NCBI RefSeq assembly: GCF_001612555.1
Contig: NZ_CP015110.1
Coordinates: 1,488,001-1,552,000 of the forward strand
Direction of reading: 5' to 3'
Length of the DNA stretch: 64,000 bases
From: Acinetobacter sp. TGL-Y2
Lineage (GTDB): Bacteria > Pseudomonadota > Gammaproteobacteria > Pseudomonadales > Moraxellaceae
Shown here: one piece after another, positions 37,422 to 47,581 of the stretch
How the letters are laid out: every line of letters begins with the position of its first letter
Numbering within the stretch: position 1 is the stretch's first letter
Position numbers and translations under genes: made by a program
Notes under the pieces: model-generated
What the model saw: the letters and a program-made list of their open reading frames with translations, nothing else
Database searches by the model: none
What the model was told of the DNA's origin: nothing

Positions 37422-38276
37422 ATGAATACTCGCCATTTTAGTCAACTGCCTAAGCCTTACTTGGCTTATCCGAAGGTCATTCAAGGGCTTATTTTTAAAA
37501 AGCCTAAAGGTGAGCAGGTATTGCCACAGGTTGAATATGTGGTGGATCAATTCAATATCGATCAAAAACACCTTGCAGCTTATAATGAAGTGTGTGGTTA
37601 TCAGAATAACGGTGAAGTTTCTGCGACCTATTTGGCTGTAACTTCACAAAGTTTACAAATGCATATGATGGCGCAAGAGGCTTTTCCTTTTGCGATGTTA
37701 GGTTTGGTGCATATTCGAAATCAAGTTAAACAATTCCGTAAAGTAGGTGTGAGTGAGAACCTGACTTTGTCGTGTAAATTTGGTGAGTTAAAGCCCCACG
37801 ATAAGGGCCTACAGTTCGACTTTCTGACCACTGTGAAAGTGGCAGGTGAAGTGGTCATGGAGGGCTTAACAACGTATCTTTCTCGTCAGAAAACCCAGCA
37901 GACGATCTCAACTAAAACTAAAGACGAAAGCATTGCTGAATATCAACTACAAGCAGTTTGGGGTGTGGCTGAAAATACAGGTCGCCGTTATGCCATGGCA
38001 TCTGGTGATTTCAATTTAATTCATATTCATGCATTTACAGCCAAAGCCTTTGGTTTTAAACAAGCGATTGCACATGGCATGTGGAGCAAGGCACGTGCCT
38101 TAGCCAGTTTAACTTTGCCAGAAGCCTATGAAGCAGATGTATATTTTAAGTTACCCATGTTCTTGCCCTCTAAAGTCGAGTTTTTGACTGCAGAAGAAAA
38201 CAGTGTGACACAGATTTTAATTCGCAATGAAAAATCACATAAGCCGCATGTATCGGGTATTTTAAAAGCGATATAA
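37422..38276 (+). CDS. MaoC-like dehydratase
   Basis: 284 residues with the hot-dog hydratase motif in the C-terminal half ('YAMASGDFNLIHIHAFTAKAFGFKQAIAHGMWSKA', with the D-x4-H pair). The N-terminal half is a second hot-dog fold without the motif. It should hydrate or dehydrate enoyl/3-hydroxyacyl thioesters. Co-directional with fabG4-like gene, 271 bases downstream. Confidence 0.85.
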   Translation: MNTRHFSQLPKPYLAYPKVIQGLIFKKPKGEQVLPQVEYVVDQFNIDQKHLAAYNEVCGYQNNGEVSATYLAVTSQSLQMHMMAQEAFPFAMLGLVHIRNQVKQFRKVGVSENLTLSCKFGELKPHDKGLQFDFLTTVKVAGEVVMEGLTTYLSRQKTQQTISTKTKDESIAEYQLQAVWGVAENTGRRYAMASGDFNLIHIHAFTAKAFGFKQAIAHGMWSKARALASLTLPEAYEADVYFKLPMFLPSKVEFLTAEENSVTQILIRNEKSHKPHVSGILKAI

Positions 38277-38282
38277 CAGATC

Positions 38283-38310
38283 AAGCCCAATTCAATTGAT
38301 TTGGGCTTTT
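38283..38310 (+). terminator. Terminator after maoC gene
   Basis: An 8-bp stem (aagcccaa/ttgggctt) with an AT-rich 10-base loop and T tail, 6 bases after the stop codon. Confidence 0.65.
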
Positions 38311-38342
38311 GAATGGATAAAAATAAAAAAATAGGGAAGCGT

Positions 38343-39625
38343 ATGCGTGCTATTCGAGAGCTTATTTTTGCCAACACAAACAACTATCAAGGTGAGGTCG
38401 ATCCACGTTTTCAAGATCTTGCCGCCCAATTCAGCCGTTTACAAGATCATCGAAGTCAAAAGGGCGGCGCGGCTTTAGCGGTTTATTTTCAAGGTCACAA
38501 AGTTGTTGATATTTATACAGGTCAAAAGTCAGCACATGAAGCGTGGCAAGCCGATACCTTGGCAATCAGCTATTCGACTGGAAAAGGCATTTTGGCGACT
38601 TTGGCGCACATTTTAGTAAGCAAAGGTTTTTTGCATTACGATCAGCCGATTGCTGAATATTGGCCTGAGTTTGCACAAAATGATAAATCTCAGATGACTT
38701 TGCGCCATGTGCTGAGCCATCAATCCGGTTTATATGATGTACGAAACCTGATTCAATGTGCCAGTGAAATGTCTGATTGGGCGCATATGCTAGAGGTTTT
38801 GCAAGCGGCAAAGCCTCGGTTTAATGTAGGTCATGACACCGCCTATCAAGCCTTAACTTTTGGTTGGCTGGTGGGTGGAATTTTGGAAAAAGCCACGAAG
38901 CAGCCTTTGCTTCGCTTAATGAATGATTACTTGGTCGAACCTTTAGCGTTAGACGGCGCATATTTCGGCGTAGGGCTTGAGCATCTTGCACGTGTAGCGA
39001 ACCCATTGTAACCTCGTCAGGTTTGAAACCTGAGGATTTGAAGTCGCAATCACCCGCCGACGCAAAAAAACCAGCTTTGAAAAAAGCCCCTAAAATGAGC
39101 TTAAGTCATAAGTTAATTGAATATTCGGGGCAAAACCCTCAAGATTTTCTCGATGCAATGGTGCCCAAAGCCATGCGCGATTTTAGCTTCTTTGAGGATG
39201 CCACTATACAAGCATGCATCCCTGCGGCAAATGGTGCTTTCACTGCGCGGAGTTTGGCTAAGATTTATGCGATGCTGGCCAATCATGGGCAGTGGAATAA
39301 TCAGATTTTTATTGAAACTGATGTATTTAAACAGTTAAGCCAGATTCAACATAAAAAACGTGACCGGGTGATGCCCATTCCGATGCATTGGCGTTTGGGT
39401 TATCACCGTGTTTTGACCTTAGGTAAGCGTGCCAAACACGGTTTTGGTCATATTGGCTACAATGGTTCGGGTGCATGGTGTGATCCAGATCGTGGCTTAA
39501 GTTTTGCATATACGCATAACTTTGCTTCAGGCTCGATTACGGGAGATTATCGGCTTTGGGGATTGACTCAAGAAACTTTAAGATGTGCAGATTTGATTTT
39601 AAAAGGGCGTAAGGGCTGGTTCTAA
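38343..39625 (+). pseudogene. Beta-lactamase-family serine hydrolase with frameshift
   Basis: Start chosen at 38343 because AGGGA lies 6 bases upstream; an in-frame ATG at 38313 has none. The first frame carries the class-C-like SxxK motif ('ISYSTGKGIL') and 'LRHVLSHQSGLYD', then stops at a TAA (39009-39011). Inserting one base in 'ccattgtaacc' restores 'NPLVTSSGLKPEDLKSQ', which joins the second frame (to 39625, with 'HGFGHIGYNGSGAW'). The whole would be about 428 residues, normal for EstB/LACTB-like esterases. Real frameshift or sequencing error. Confidence 0.8.
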
Positions 39626-39721
39626 TTTTGATGCTTAAGCTGCATTTGAGACGAGAATTCATTGGGCTATATTTATACACTGAACACAGTATCAATTTAA
39701 ATTTAACAATAAGAGCTACTA

Positions 39722-41491
39722 ATGAAAAATAAGATATCGTGGTTTGTTGTTACTTGTTTATTCAGTGGGGTTGTTGCAAGTACCGTAATTACCCCGAATA
39801 CCAATCAAAATAGTGGTCTTATTCCTTCGGGGCATAGCGATCTGCAATTTAATTTATCGAATGGTAATTGGGTGCAAAACTTAAATTTGCCCACATCAGC
39901 CAGTGATAAAGATGTGATTACCATCAGCTCTGAAGCGGGTTACCCATCTTATCTGGAGACATCGAATACTGATTTACCCATTGAGTCTTTAAGTATTCGC
40001 CAAGGGCAAAGCCTTAGTTTTATTTTTGATAAAAACTCAAACAAATGGCTGGTAAAGGCTACCGTAAGCTACCCAAGCAATGGATTAAATGATTTTATGG
40101 TGATGAGTGATCATCAAATGATTCAAAAAGTTCAGGTGCGTAATGGTCAGTGGGCGAGTCAAATTACTTTACCCAATAATGTTGCAGAAGGTACATTGAT
40201 TAATGTGGTGTCTGATGCGGCTTATGATTCATCAATTAATACCTCAAATTTGCTTTTTGCAAGTAGCTATGTTCTTAAAAATGGAGATAGTTTTTGGTTT
40301 AAATATTCAAAAGAATTAGCCAAATGGGTGCCTGAAAGTTTAAATGCTTATCAGCTGAAAGCACAAAATGTAGCTACGAAAATCCCGACGATCAAAGCAC
40401 CACTCACTGAAGTTATTTTTGCCGATGGTAATTGGATTCCGAATATAGAACTTCCACAAACTGCTAAAGATCGTGATCGCATTGTGGTTAAATCAACTGC
40501 GGGCTGGGAAGCAAGCATCTCGAATAGTTATATTAATACGCAAGCAACTTTAAAATTAAATCGAGGTGATCGTTATGAGTTTATGTATGTTGCTGATTTA
40601 GCGAAATGGGTGTTGATATCTTCTCCTCAATTGAATTTAGAAGCGAAATCTCTGAGCACTCATAAACTTCCTGAAATGAAGCAACCGACTATACGAGTCA
40701 AAATTGGCAATGCCAATTGGCAGGCTCAGTTAGCACTACCGTCTAAAGCCAATATTGGAGATAAGGTGATCTTCAATTCACTTGCAGACTGGAGTACGAC
40801 GATTACGGCAGAAAATGGCTTAAAGCAAACCATCGCTGCAGGTGAAAACCAACGTTATAAATTTAGTGATACTGGGTGGGTTAGAGATAGTTCTACCATT
40901 GATATGTTGTTGGTGAATAGTCCTGAAGTGTCTAAGTCCTTGGGTGCTCATGCGGCAAAAATTCGTATGTTAGAGGCACAGGATTTAACCAATGTAGCGG
41001 CAGAAAACTCCAATGCTCAATTTTATATTCGAGATGTTGGCTATCTTGAATATAGAATTCCTGGCAGTACTCAATTAGGCGACGTTACGGGCGCAGGTCG
41101 TGATGACAAAATCATTCAGAATGAAAGGGATCGAGTGAAAGCGGATGCGGTTTATTACCAAGGAAATGAGGAAGGCTGTGGTTTGGCATGGGTGAATAAA
41201 ACACCGTCAGCTTATGATATGTTAGGGACCAGTAGTACCAATTGTGGGCTTTCAGTGATGCGTCATGAGTTTGGTCACAATATGGGATTAAGTCATCATG
41301 ACAAAACTGATGTTGCGCGTGGTTTTGCCCATCCTTTAGGAAGTACGATTATGGGGGGGAATTCTTTGCCATTTTTCTCAAGTCCAAGCTTGTATCATCC
41401 GAAATATGGCTATCGATTGGGAATTCAAGGGCAAATTGATGCACTGACGTTGATGAACCAAAATGCACCCTTCGTAACCAAATTTCGTTAA
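39722..41491 (+). CDS. cpaA: CpaA, secreted zinc metallopeptidase
   Basis: 589 residues. A Sec signal peptide ends near residue 20 (VVAS-TV). Four related beta domains follow (~40-120, ~125-215, ~225-315, ~325-395), each with an 'xNGNWxxxxxLPxxAxxxDxIxxxSxAxWxxxI' pattern. The C-terminal metzincin domain has HEFGHNMGLSH at 515-525 (ligands H515, H519, H525; E516 catalytic) and the Met-turn M544 in 'STIMGG'. CpaA of clinical Acinetobacter leaves by the type II system and cuts host glycoproteins in blood coagulation. CpaB follows 27 bases later. Confidence 0.9.
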   Translation: MKNKISWFVVTCLFSGVVASTVITPNTNQNSGLIPSGHSDLQFNLSNGNWVQNLNLPTSASDKDVITISSEAGYPSYLETSNTDLPIESLSIRQGQSLSFIFDKNSNKWLVKATVSYPSNGLNDFMVMSDHQMIQKVQVRNGQWASQITLPNNVAEGTLINVVSDAAYDSSINTSNLLFASSYVLKNGDSFWFKYSKELAKWVPESLNAYQLKAQNVATKIPTIKAPLTEVIFADGNWIPNIELPQTAKDRDRIVVKSTAGWEASISNSYINTQATLKLNRGDRYEFMYVADLAKWVLISSPQLNLEAKSLSTHKLPEMKQPTIRVKIGNANWQAQLALPSKANIGDKVIFNSLADWSTTITAENGLKQTIAAGENQRYKFSDTGWVRDSSTIDMLLVNSPEVSKSLGAHAAKIRMLEAQDLTNVAAENSNAQFYIRDVGYLEYRIPGSTQLGDVTGAGRDDKIIQNERDRVKADAVYYQGNEEGCGLAWVNKTPSAYDMLGTSSTNCGLSVMRHEFGHNMGLSHHDKTDVARGFAHPLGSTIMGGNSLPFFSSPSLYHPKYGYRLGIQGQIDALTLMNQNAPFVTKFR

Positions 41492-41518
41492 TTAAAATAT
41501 TAAGATAATCAAGCTCTA

Positions 41519-42133
41519 ATGAAAAAAATATTCATGATTCTGCTTGCAGCAATTGTTGGGATTGCTGCAATTCTTTTGTATTTTAAACCGCAATCTCTTG
41601 ATTCCATCATTCAGGAAAATAGTCAAAATGATGTAGTTTCTCATCATGTATCCAATAATCACACGAATCAAGCCATTAACAAGCATATTGATCGAATATC
41701 GATGTCTAAAAACAATGCTCAGGATGAGCAATTGCTTGTTGCGATTGAACCCAATGCAGTACGTAGTTTAATTTTACCTGAGCATTTTAAACAGCACCAA
41801 GATGGTTTTTTATTCAGCTTTGATCTAGATAAAATGTCATTTAGACAGGTGGGTGATCAATTCGGATTGAAAATGCTGCAATTTGATATCAACCGTAAAG
41901 CAATCATCCAATCTATGGATCAATTAGATGATGATATTGTGAAGTGGCAAGGAACATTTGAAGGTTATCCTGCTGATTTAAACTACTTTACCATTACACA
42001 AAGTCAGCAAGATCGTTATGCAGTCATGAAGATTTTTACCGATAAAGGAAGTTTCGTCGCAGAAATTAAAGATGGGATTGGTCTGGCGAAGCCTGAAAAT
42101 GTTCTTGAAAGCGATGGTTTGCATGCCCATTAA
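41519..42133 (+). CDS. cpaB: CpaB, membrane-anchored chaperone of CpaA
   Basis: 204 residues with one N-terminal membrane anchor (~4-21) and a periplasmic helical/hydrophilic domain. In A. baumannii and A. nosocomialis CpaB is required for CpaA stability and secretion by the type II system. The call rests on position directly after cpaA, size and anchor topology as well as sequence resemblance ('FHSFDLDKMSFRQVGDQFGL'-like region at ~95-120). Confidence 0.85.
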   Translation: MKKIFMILLAAIVGIAAILLYFKPQSLDSIIQENSQNDVVSHHVSNNHTNQAINKHIDRISMSKNNAQDEQLLVAIEPNAVRSLILPEHFKQHQDGFLFSFDLDKMSFRQVGDQFGLKMLQFDINRKAIIQSMDQLDDDIVKWQGTFEGYPADLNYFTITQSQQDRYAVMKIFTDKGSFVAEIKDGIGLAKPENVLESDGLHAH

Positions 42134-42247
42134 TCCTAAGCTTTCATACTTTTTCTATTGGTGAGTTAGTCCAGACTGGGTTTAAGCTCGATTTTTAAAT
42201 AGAATATGCTATGGTAGGTGGTAAAGTTTTCTGATTTTTATTCTCTC

Positions 42248-42706
42248 ATGCAAAAATCAATTTTAATTCCGCTTATTGCTATTTCTACCTTGTCGTTACA
42301 GGCATGCGATACAGCTTCTTCAACCCCATCTGTAGCTGAAAAATCTAAACAAGCAGAGGCAGCAGTTAGACCGCTTTGGGCTGGAAAGTATCAAGGCACA
42401 ACACCGTGTATGGCGTGTTTTTCCCGTTGTGATGAATGTCTAGGTATGTCGGTTGATTTACTGCTGAACCCTGATCAGACTTTTGTGCTGAATCGAATTA
42501 GCCTAAGCGGTCATAATGATATTGAAACGATGAAAGGTCAGTTCAAATTTACAGGCAATGATTCCAAACTGATTGAGCTGGTCGGGGTAAACAAGCGCAA
42601 TTTGATATTGGTGGATTTAGAGCATCAGTTGCTTGAGATTCGTGAAGATTTGACAGCACATGGTTTTGTTGAGTTTGAAGATTTCAGTTTACAGCGCAGT
42701 AGCTAA
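42248..42706 (+). CDS. NlpE-like lipoprotein
   Basis: 152 residues from the ATG at 42248; an upstream in-frame GTG (42218) would place ten residues before the signal. The signal peptide ends in the lipobox 'LQAC'. The domain opens with 'WAGKYQGTTPCMACFSRCDECLGMSVDLLLNPDQTFVL', like the NlpE N-terminal fold (WxGxYxGxxPCxxCxG) but with a few extra residues and extra cysteines. NlpE senses surface or copper stress in E. coli; here only the domain is inferred. Confidence 0.75.
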   Translation: MQKSILIPLIAISTLSLQACDTASSTPSVAEKSKQAEAAVRPLWAGKYQGTTPCMACFSRCDECLGMSVDLLLNPDQTFVLNRISLSGHNDIETMKGQFKFTGNDSKLIELVGVNKRNLILVDLEHQLLEIREDLTAHGFVEFEDFSLQRSS

Positions 42707-42866
42707 TTGCCAGCTTCAGGATTAATCTATTAAAAGTGCTTATTCAAATCTGCATATAAATAATCCGATTGAATTTTCTATGGAGCAGTTTGCAATAGAA
42801 TTCATAATCTTCATTCACTCTTGTTTAAAAAAACAGTATGCTTAGACCTGTAAAAAGGGAGCATTC

Positions 42867-45152
42867 ATGTATCAGGTACTTGCACGTAAATATCGTCCAC
42901 GCAATTTCATCGAACTTGTGGGTCAAAATCACGTATCGCGTGCATTAACCAGCGCTTTAGAGCGTGGCAGATTGCATCATGCTTATTTGTTTACAGGAAC
43001 ACGTGGTGTGGGTAAAACCACCATTGCCCGTATTCTTGCCAAGTGCTTGAACTGTGAAACCGGTGTGACGTCAACGCCGTGTGAGGTGTGTGCTACCTGT
43101 ACAGCAGTGAATGAAGGTCGTTTTATTGATTTAATTGAAATCGATGCTGCTTCACGTACTAAGGTCGAAGATACGCGTGAACTGTTAGACAATGTACCTT
43201 ATGCACCAACGCAAGGTCGGTTCAAGGTCTATCTGATCGATGAAGTGCATATGCTGTCTACGCATTCTTTTAATGCGCTGTTAAAGACGCTTGAAGAACC
43301 GCCTGAACATGTTAAATTTCTTTTTGCGACCACAGATCCTCAAAAATTACCCATTACCGTGATTTCGCGTTGTTTGCAGTTTACCCTGCGACCGCTTGCA
43401 GTCGATGAAATTACTTCGCACTTGAGCAATATTTTAGCCCAAGAAGAGATTACTGCGGAGCAAGATGCGATTTGGCAAATTGCAGAATCTGCACAAGGTT
43501 CCTTGCGTGATGCATTGTCATTGACCGACCAAGCGATTGCCTATGGTCAAGGTTCAATTCAGCATCAAGACGTAAAAGAGATGTTAGGTCTGATTGACCG
43601 CACCATTATTTTTGATTTGATCTTGGCGATTCATCAAAATCAACAGCAACAGGTCAGTAGCTTGCTAATGCAATTTAGACAACAAGCTTTAGATGTGTCT
43701 TTGGTGCTGGATCAATTGATCTCGACTTTACATGAGTTGGCGCTGCTGCAATATCTGCCGAATTTGAGCCTAAAATACAGCGCTGAAATTAATCAGAAAA
43801 TAATGCAGTTATCGGGGATGATTTCTGCTCAAGACATACAGTTGTATTATCAAGTGGCGTGTAAAGGTCGTGCAGATTTGCAACTGGCAGTGACTCAAGA
43901 GCAAGGCTTTGAAATGTGTGTACTGCGCTTACTGGCGTTTAGACCCTTACAAGCCAATGAGATGTTGGTGAAACAGCCTACAGCAGTGCAGGCTACTCAA
44001 ATTTTCCATAATCAAATTCAGCAGGGTGCCTCACAACCACAGACGCAAGCTTCTGATGCTGAATCCTCGCAACAACAAAAGATCTCACAAGATAAAAACT
44101 CAAATATTCTACTAGCTGCGGCTCAAGCATCGGATCAACACCCTCATCAAGTCGATAAGCAAACTTCGCAAGATGCGGTTGCCCAGGATGCTTTTAAAAA
44201 AGATGCATTGGTTCGAGATGAAGTTGAGGAAGTATTTGCAGGAGCAAGTCATCAGCAGGCTATACATGAACAGACTATGCATGAACCAAGTAGTGATGAT
44301 TATAGTGATGATGATTTAGATGAAGAAATCGAAGCGATTACTCATGTTGAACATGTTGCAGATGCAGCATTGGTTTCTCCAGAATTAAAACTCAATACAT
44401 CAGTCGTAGAGCCAATCTTAGAAAATGAAACCATAGCGTCTGAACAGCAAGCTGAACCGGCTTTAACGCTGTTTGGTGAGGCGCCTTTGTCAGCGGTAGC
44501 TGTTCAGTCCACCGCTCAAGCAGAAGAGATCTTTTTCTTAAATCCGACTCAAGAGACGCCGTCTGCTCAGTTAGAAAATGAACTTGCAACTTTAAATGTT
44601 GAAGAAAACAGTTTAGACAGATCTGCGAAAATTGATTTAGAGACTCCGTTAACTGAATCCCCATCTCAACATCAGCCTGATCGCATAGAACCAGCATCCG
44701 TGGTCACTACAGATCATAATGCCAATACACTCATGCCACAGGATATTTTAAAACTGAGTCCTCAGCACTTAGAAGGTGAATGGACTGTTGATAAGTGGGA
44801 ATATTGGTTCAGAAACAGTGAATTGTCTCCAGCGGTTCAAGAGCTTGCCCAGCAAGGCGTCATGACAGGATCGATTGATGGTGCTGGTATTTTTCATATT
44901 CCGCAAAAGTATGAATCGCTGCTGACCCAGTTTCAGGCAACCCTTGAAAGCGAGTTAAAACGTCAGTGGTCAAATAGTCGCTTTAGTGTGCAATATCAGG
45001 ATGTAATCGGGGCAACCCCGTATGATCAGCAAGTTCAGCGTAAACAGCGGGCGTATCAGCAGGCATCAAATCTGCTACACACAGAAAACGTGGTAAAAGG
45101 CTTGATCGAGAGCTTTGATGGACAGTTGCACAATATTCAATTGAAGCCTTAA
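42867..45152 (+). CDS. dnaX: DNA polymerase III subunits gamma and tau
   Basis: 761 residues. The clamp-loader ATPase has Walker A at 44-52 (GTRGVGKTT), zinc cysteines C63, C72, C75 and C78, a DEVH Walker B near 126, and the SRC finger in 'VISRCLQF'. Residues ~370-600 are a long Gln/Asp/Glu-rich disordered linker, and the last ~110 residues ('LSPQHLEGEWTVDKWEYWFRNSELSPAVQELAQQG') form the tau C-terminal domain that binds the polymerase. A strong GGGAG ribosome site precedes the ATG. Confidence 0.95.
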   Translation: MYQVLARKYRPRNFIELVGQNHVSRALTSALERGRLHHAYLFTGTRGVGKTTIARILAKCLNCETGVTSTPCEVCATCTAVNEGRFIDLIEIDAASRTKVEDTRELLDNVPYAPTQGRFKVYLIDEVHMLSTHSFNALLKTLEEPPEHVKFLFATTDPQKLPITVISRCLQFTLRPLAVDEITSHLSNILAQEEITAEQDAIWQIAESAQGSLRDALSLTDQAIAYGQGSIQHQDVKEMLGLIDRTIIFDLILAIHQNQQQQVSSLLMQFRQQALDVSLVLDQLISTLHELALLQYLPNLSLKYSAEINQKIMQLSGMISAQDIQLYYQVACKGRADLQLAVTQEQGFEMCVLRLLAFRPLQANEMLVKQPTAVQATQIFHNQIQQGASQPQTQASDAESSQQQKISQDKNSNILLAAAQASDQHPHQVDKQTSQDAVAQDAFKKDALVRDEVEEVFAGASHQQAIHEQTMHEPSSDDYSDDDLDEEIEAITHVEHVADAALVSPELKLNTSVVEPILENETIASEQQAEPALTLFGEAPLSAVAVQSTAQAEEIFFLNPTQETPSAQLENELATLNVEENSLDRSAKIDLETPLTESPSQHQPDRIEPASVVTTDHNANTLMPQDILKLSPQHLEGEWTVDKWEYWFRNSELSPAVQELAQQGVMTGSIDGAGIFHIPQKYESLLTQFQATLESELKRQWSNSRFSVQYQDVIGATPYDQQVQRKQRAYQQASNLLHTENVVKGLIESFDGQLHNIQLKP

Positions 45153-45200
45153 ATTGGACTGAGCACCTGATTTAAACACATGGTTCAAAATGCCGTAACT

Positions 45201-45638
45201 TCAGACTTTAATGACATATTCAGCCAAAGCATCGCGCATTTCTGAGGGAATTGGGGTGCTTTTTCGCTGTTTACGATCCACAAATACATGTACAAAATGT
45301 CCTTGGGCAGACGCTTGATCTTGATGTTGTTTGAAAATGGCCAATTGGTAAGTGAGTGAAGAGGTCCCTATTTTTTCAATGGCAACACCCACGTCAATAA
45401 TTTCTGGATAGGACAACTCTTGTAAAAACTGGCAACTGGACTGTACCACCAAACCAATGATGTCAGAATGACGAATATCAAAGCCTGCTTTTTCAATCAA
45501 TAACGCATTTGCGGCAGTGTCAAAGTAACTGTAATAAGTGACATTGTTGACGTGACCATACATATCGTTGTCTGCCCAGCGTGTTTGAATGGGAAAAATG
45601 AAGCGGTATTGGTCTCGAGTCTGTGTTTGAATTTTCAT
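45201..45638 (-). CDS. Acyl-CoA thioesterase (4HBT hot-dog, YbgC-like)
   Basis: 145 residues. The catalytic motif 'TRWADNDMYGHVNNVTYYSYFDTAAN' contains the Asp-x-x-x-H-V-N-N signature of 4-hydroxybenzoyl-CoA thioesterases. It hydrolyses acyl-CoA, probably as a tetramer in the cytosol. Substrate not known. Convergent to dnaX. Confidence 0.88.
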   Translation of the reverse strand: MKIQTQTRDQYRFIFPIQTRWADNDMYGHVNNVTYYSYFDTAANALLIEKAGFDIRHSDIIGLVVQSSCQFLQELSYPEIIDVGVAIEKIGTSSLTYQLAIFKQHQDQASAQGHFVHVFVDRKQRKSTPIPSEMRDALAEYVIKV

Positions 45639-45782
45639 ACTTGCTTCTCATCATCCCTTTGGTTAAACCTAAATGCGCTTAAATCAATATTTGGTGGCTA
45701 TGCAGCTTATTGAACGACGCTGAATCCTGTTTCGATCTCAAATTGTTTTAGGCATTGTTTAATGAACTGTTTAATACAATAT

Positions 45783-46940
45783 TTAATAAATCGCTTGGTA
45801 AATATTCAGTGCATCTGAATACTGCATGTCTCTCGGATTATTTTGCAGTAAACGCTTTTGCAGCATGGCATCTTCGGCAAGCTTCGGCAAATGTTCACGT
45901 TGCACGCCAAGTGAGCTTAGTTTCAAGGCTAATCCGCTAGCGTCTAAATGTCGTTGCATGTGATCAATAAACAAATCACACAACCCATCGGTATTGCCTT
46001 TGCTATAAGGGTCAATCCACTGCATCAGCTCCGCATAATGCTGTTTGGCTTCAGGTACATTGAACTTTAATACTTCCAAAAGCACTAGAGCGTTACTATG
46101 ACCATGCGAGATATGGTAATGCCCCCCCAGCGGATAGGCCAAGGCATGCACAGCGCCAACCGGAGCATTGGCAAAGGCTTGACCCGCGAGCATGGAACCG
46201 ACCAGCATATTTTGACGAGCTTCAAGATCTGAACCATCTGCTAAAACACGTTTCAGATTTTGATTGAGTAAACTTAAAGCTTGTTTTGCCAGTAAGTCTG
46301 CATAAAAGTTTTTTTTGATTTTAGAGGTGTAAGCTTCAATCGCGTGCACCATCGCATCAATGCCTGTTGCTGCGGTAATATGGGTGGGTAAACTTTGGGT
46401 GAAGTGTGCATCGAGTATAGCGATATCTGCATACAGAACGGGGGAGACAATGCCAGTTTTGGTAGTTTCACCCGTGGTGACAATGGAAATGGGTGTCACT
46501 TCTGAACCTGTACCTGCGGTGGTTGGGATCACTATCAGCGGCAGTCTGGGATGTTTGGCATGATTAACGCCATAGAGATCCTGTATGGTTTGAGTTTGTT
46601 TCGGGTCTGCCAATATGGCAATGATTTTGGCAACGTCTAAGGAGCTGCCTCCACCAAAGCCAATCACAGCATCGACTTCATGTGAAATGGCGAAATCAAC
46701 CGCACTGAGTACAATATGTTCAGGCGGATCGGCTTGAACGTCAGAGTATATGACAAAGTCGCTTTTTGTCGCATCCAAGATGTCTAAAATAGGTACGTGA
46801 AGCTGATGTTCGATCATCCCCGCATCGGTCACCAACAGGACTTTCCGAAATGAACGTTCAACCAGAATTTTTTGCAGTTCTTGAATTGAGCCTAAACCTG
46901 AAATAATGTTGCTCACAGTTTGAAATTGAAATGGACGCAT
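45783..46940 (-). CDS. Iron-containing alcohol dehydrogenase
   Basis: 385 residues. The ATG at 46940 follows AAGGAG by 5 bases; a longer frame from 46970 lacks a ribosome site. 'VIGFGGGSSLDVAK' binds the nucleotide, and metal ligands lie in 'AATGIDAMVHAIEAY' and 'GHYHISHGHSNAL'. It oxidises or reduces alcohol/aldehyde with NAD(P). Substrate not established. Confidence 0.9.
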   Translation of the reverse strand: MRPFQFQTVSNIISGLGSIQELQKILVERSFRKVLLVTDAGMIEHQLHVPILDILDATKSDFVIYSDVQADPPEHIVLSAVDFAISHEVDAVIGFGGGSSLDVAKIIAILADPKQTQTIQDLYGVNHAKHPRLPLIVIPTTAGTGSEVTPISIVTTGETTKTGIVSPVLYADIAILDAHFTQSLPTHITAATGIDAMVHAIEAYTSKIKKNFYADLLAKQALSLLNQNLKRVLADGSDLEARQNMLVGSMLAGQAFANAPVGAVHALAYPLGGHYHISHGHSNALVLLEVLKFNVPEAKQHYAELMQWIDPYSKGNTDGLCDLFIDHMQRHLDASGLALKLSSLGVQREHLPKLAEDAMLQKRLLQNNPRDMQYSDALNIYQAIY

Positions 46941-47053
46941 TGCTTCTCCTTTTTCGCAATTATTCAACATTATTGTTTTGGTGTTCTATAGGATTCATCC
47001 TATAAATAACTTAACATAAGCCACTGTAAAAGATATGAACTTTTGAGACGGTT

Positions 47054-47581
47054 ATGACGACTAAAATGCCATACAAAATATTATGTGTTTGTCTGGGAAA
47101 TATCTGTCGTTCACCTACGGCTGAAGTGGTGTTAAAAGCAGTCTGTGCAGGCGCAGGTTTAGACGTTCTGATCGACTCAGCAGGCACCAGTAATTATCAT
47201 CCTAATAAAGCGCCAGATCTGCGCAGTCAAAAACATGCGCTTAAGCGCGGCTATGATTTATCAACATTGCGTGCCAGACAATTGATTCAACAAGATTTCT
47301 TGGATTTTGATTTGATTTTGGCCATGGATATGCAAAATCTACAGCACATTCAAGATCTGTTAGCGCAAACTATTCACCATCACGGTAAACACGTCATTCG
47401 AGCAAAAGTGGCCTTGATGAGTGAGCACGATCCAGATTACCCAAAACAAGCCTTGCCTGATCCTTACTATGGCGAAGCAGATGGCTTTGAGCAGGTACTT
47501 GACCAATGCGAATCGAGCAGTCAAGCGTGGGTAGAATATCTTCAACAGCAGTTCAGTCAAAATACTGCAACGACCAAATGA
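47054..47581 (+). CDS. Low-molecular-weight protein tyrosine phosphatase
   Basis: 175 residues. The P-loop C13-LGNIC-R19-S is intact and the catalytic acid is in 'LPDPYYG'. LMW-PTPs dephosphorylate tyrosine kinases, for example in capsule control, though no Wzc/Wzb locus is nearby. The stop codon overlaps the murB start by 4 bases (ATGA), so the two are probably co-translated. Confidence 0.9.
   Translation: MTTKMPYKILCVCLGNICRSPTAEVVLKAVCAGAGLDVLIDSAGTSNYHPNKAPDLRSQKHALKRGYDLSTLRARQLIQQDFLDFDLILAMDMQNLQHIQDLLAQTIHHHGKHVIRAKVALMSEHDPDYPKQALPDPYYGEADGFEQVLDQCESSSQAWVEYLQQQFSQNTATTK

Noticed and set aside
44190..44205. T4A6G run in dnaX as a -1 frameshift site making gamma
   Set aside because: The codon phase is TTT-AAA-AAA, so the X-XXY-YYZ heptamer is not formed in frame. 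Transcript slippage on A6 cannot be excluded but nothing else supports it.
47506..47577. Upstream extension of murB
   Set aside because: It lies inside the LMW-PTP gene; the ATGA overlap start at 47578 gives the normal MurB length.
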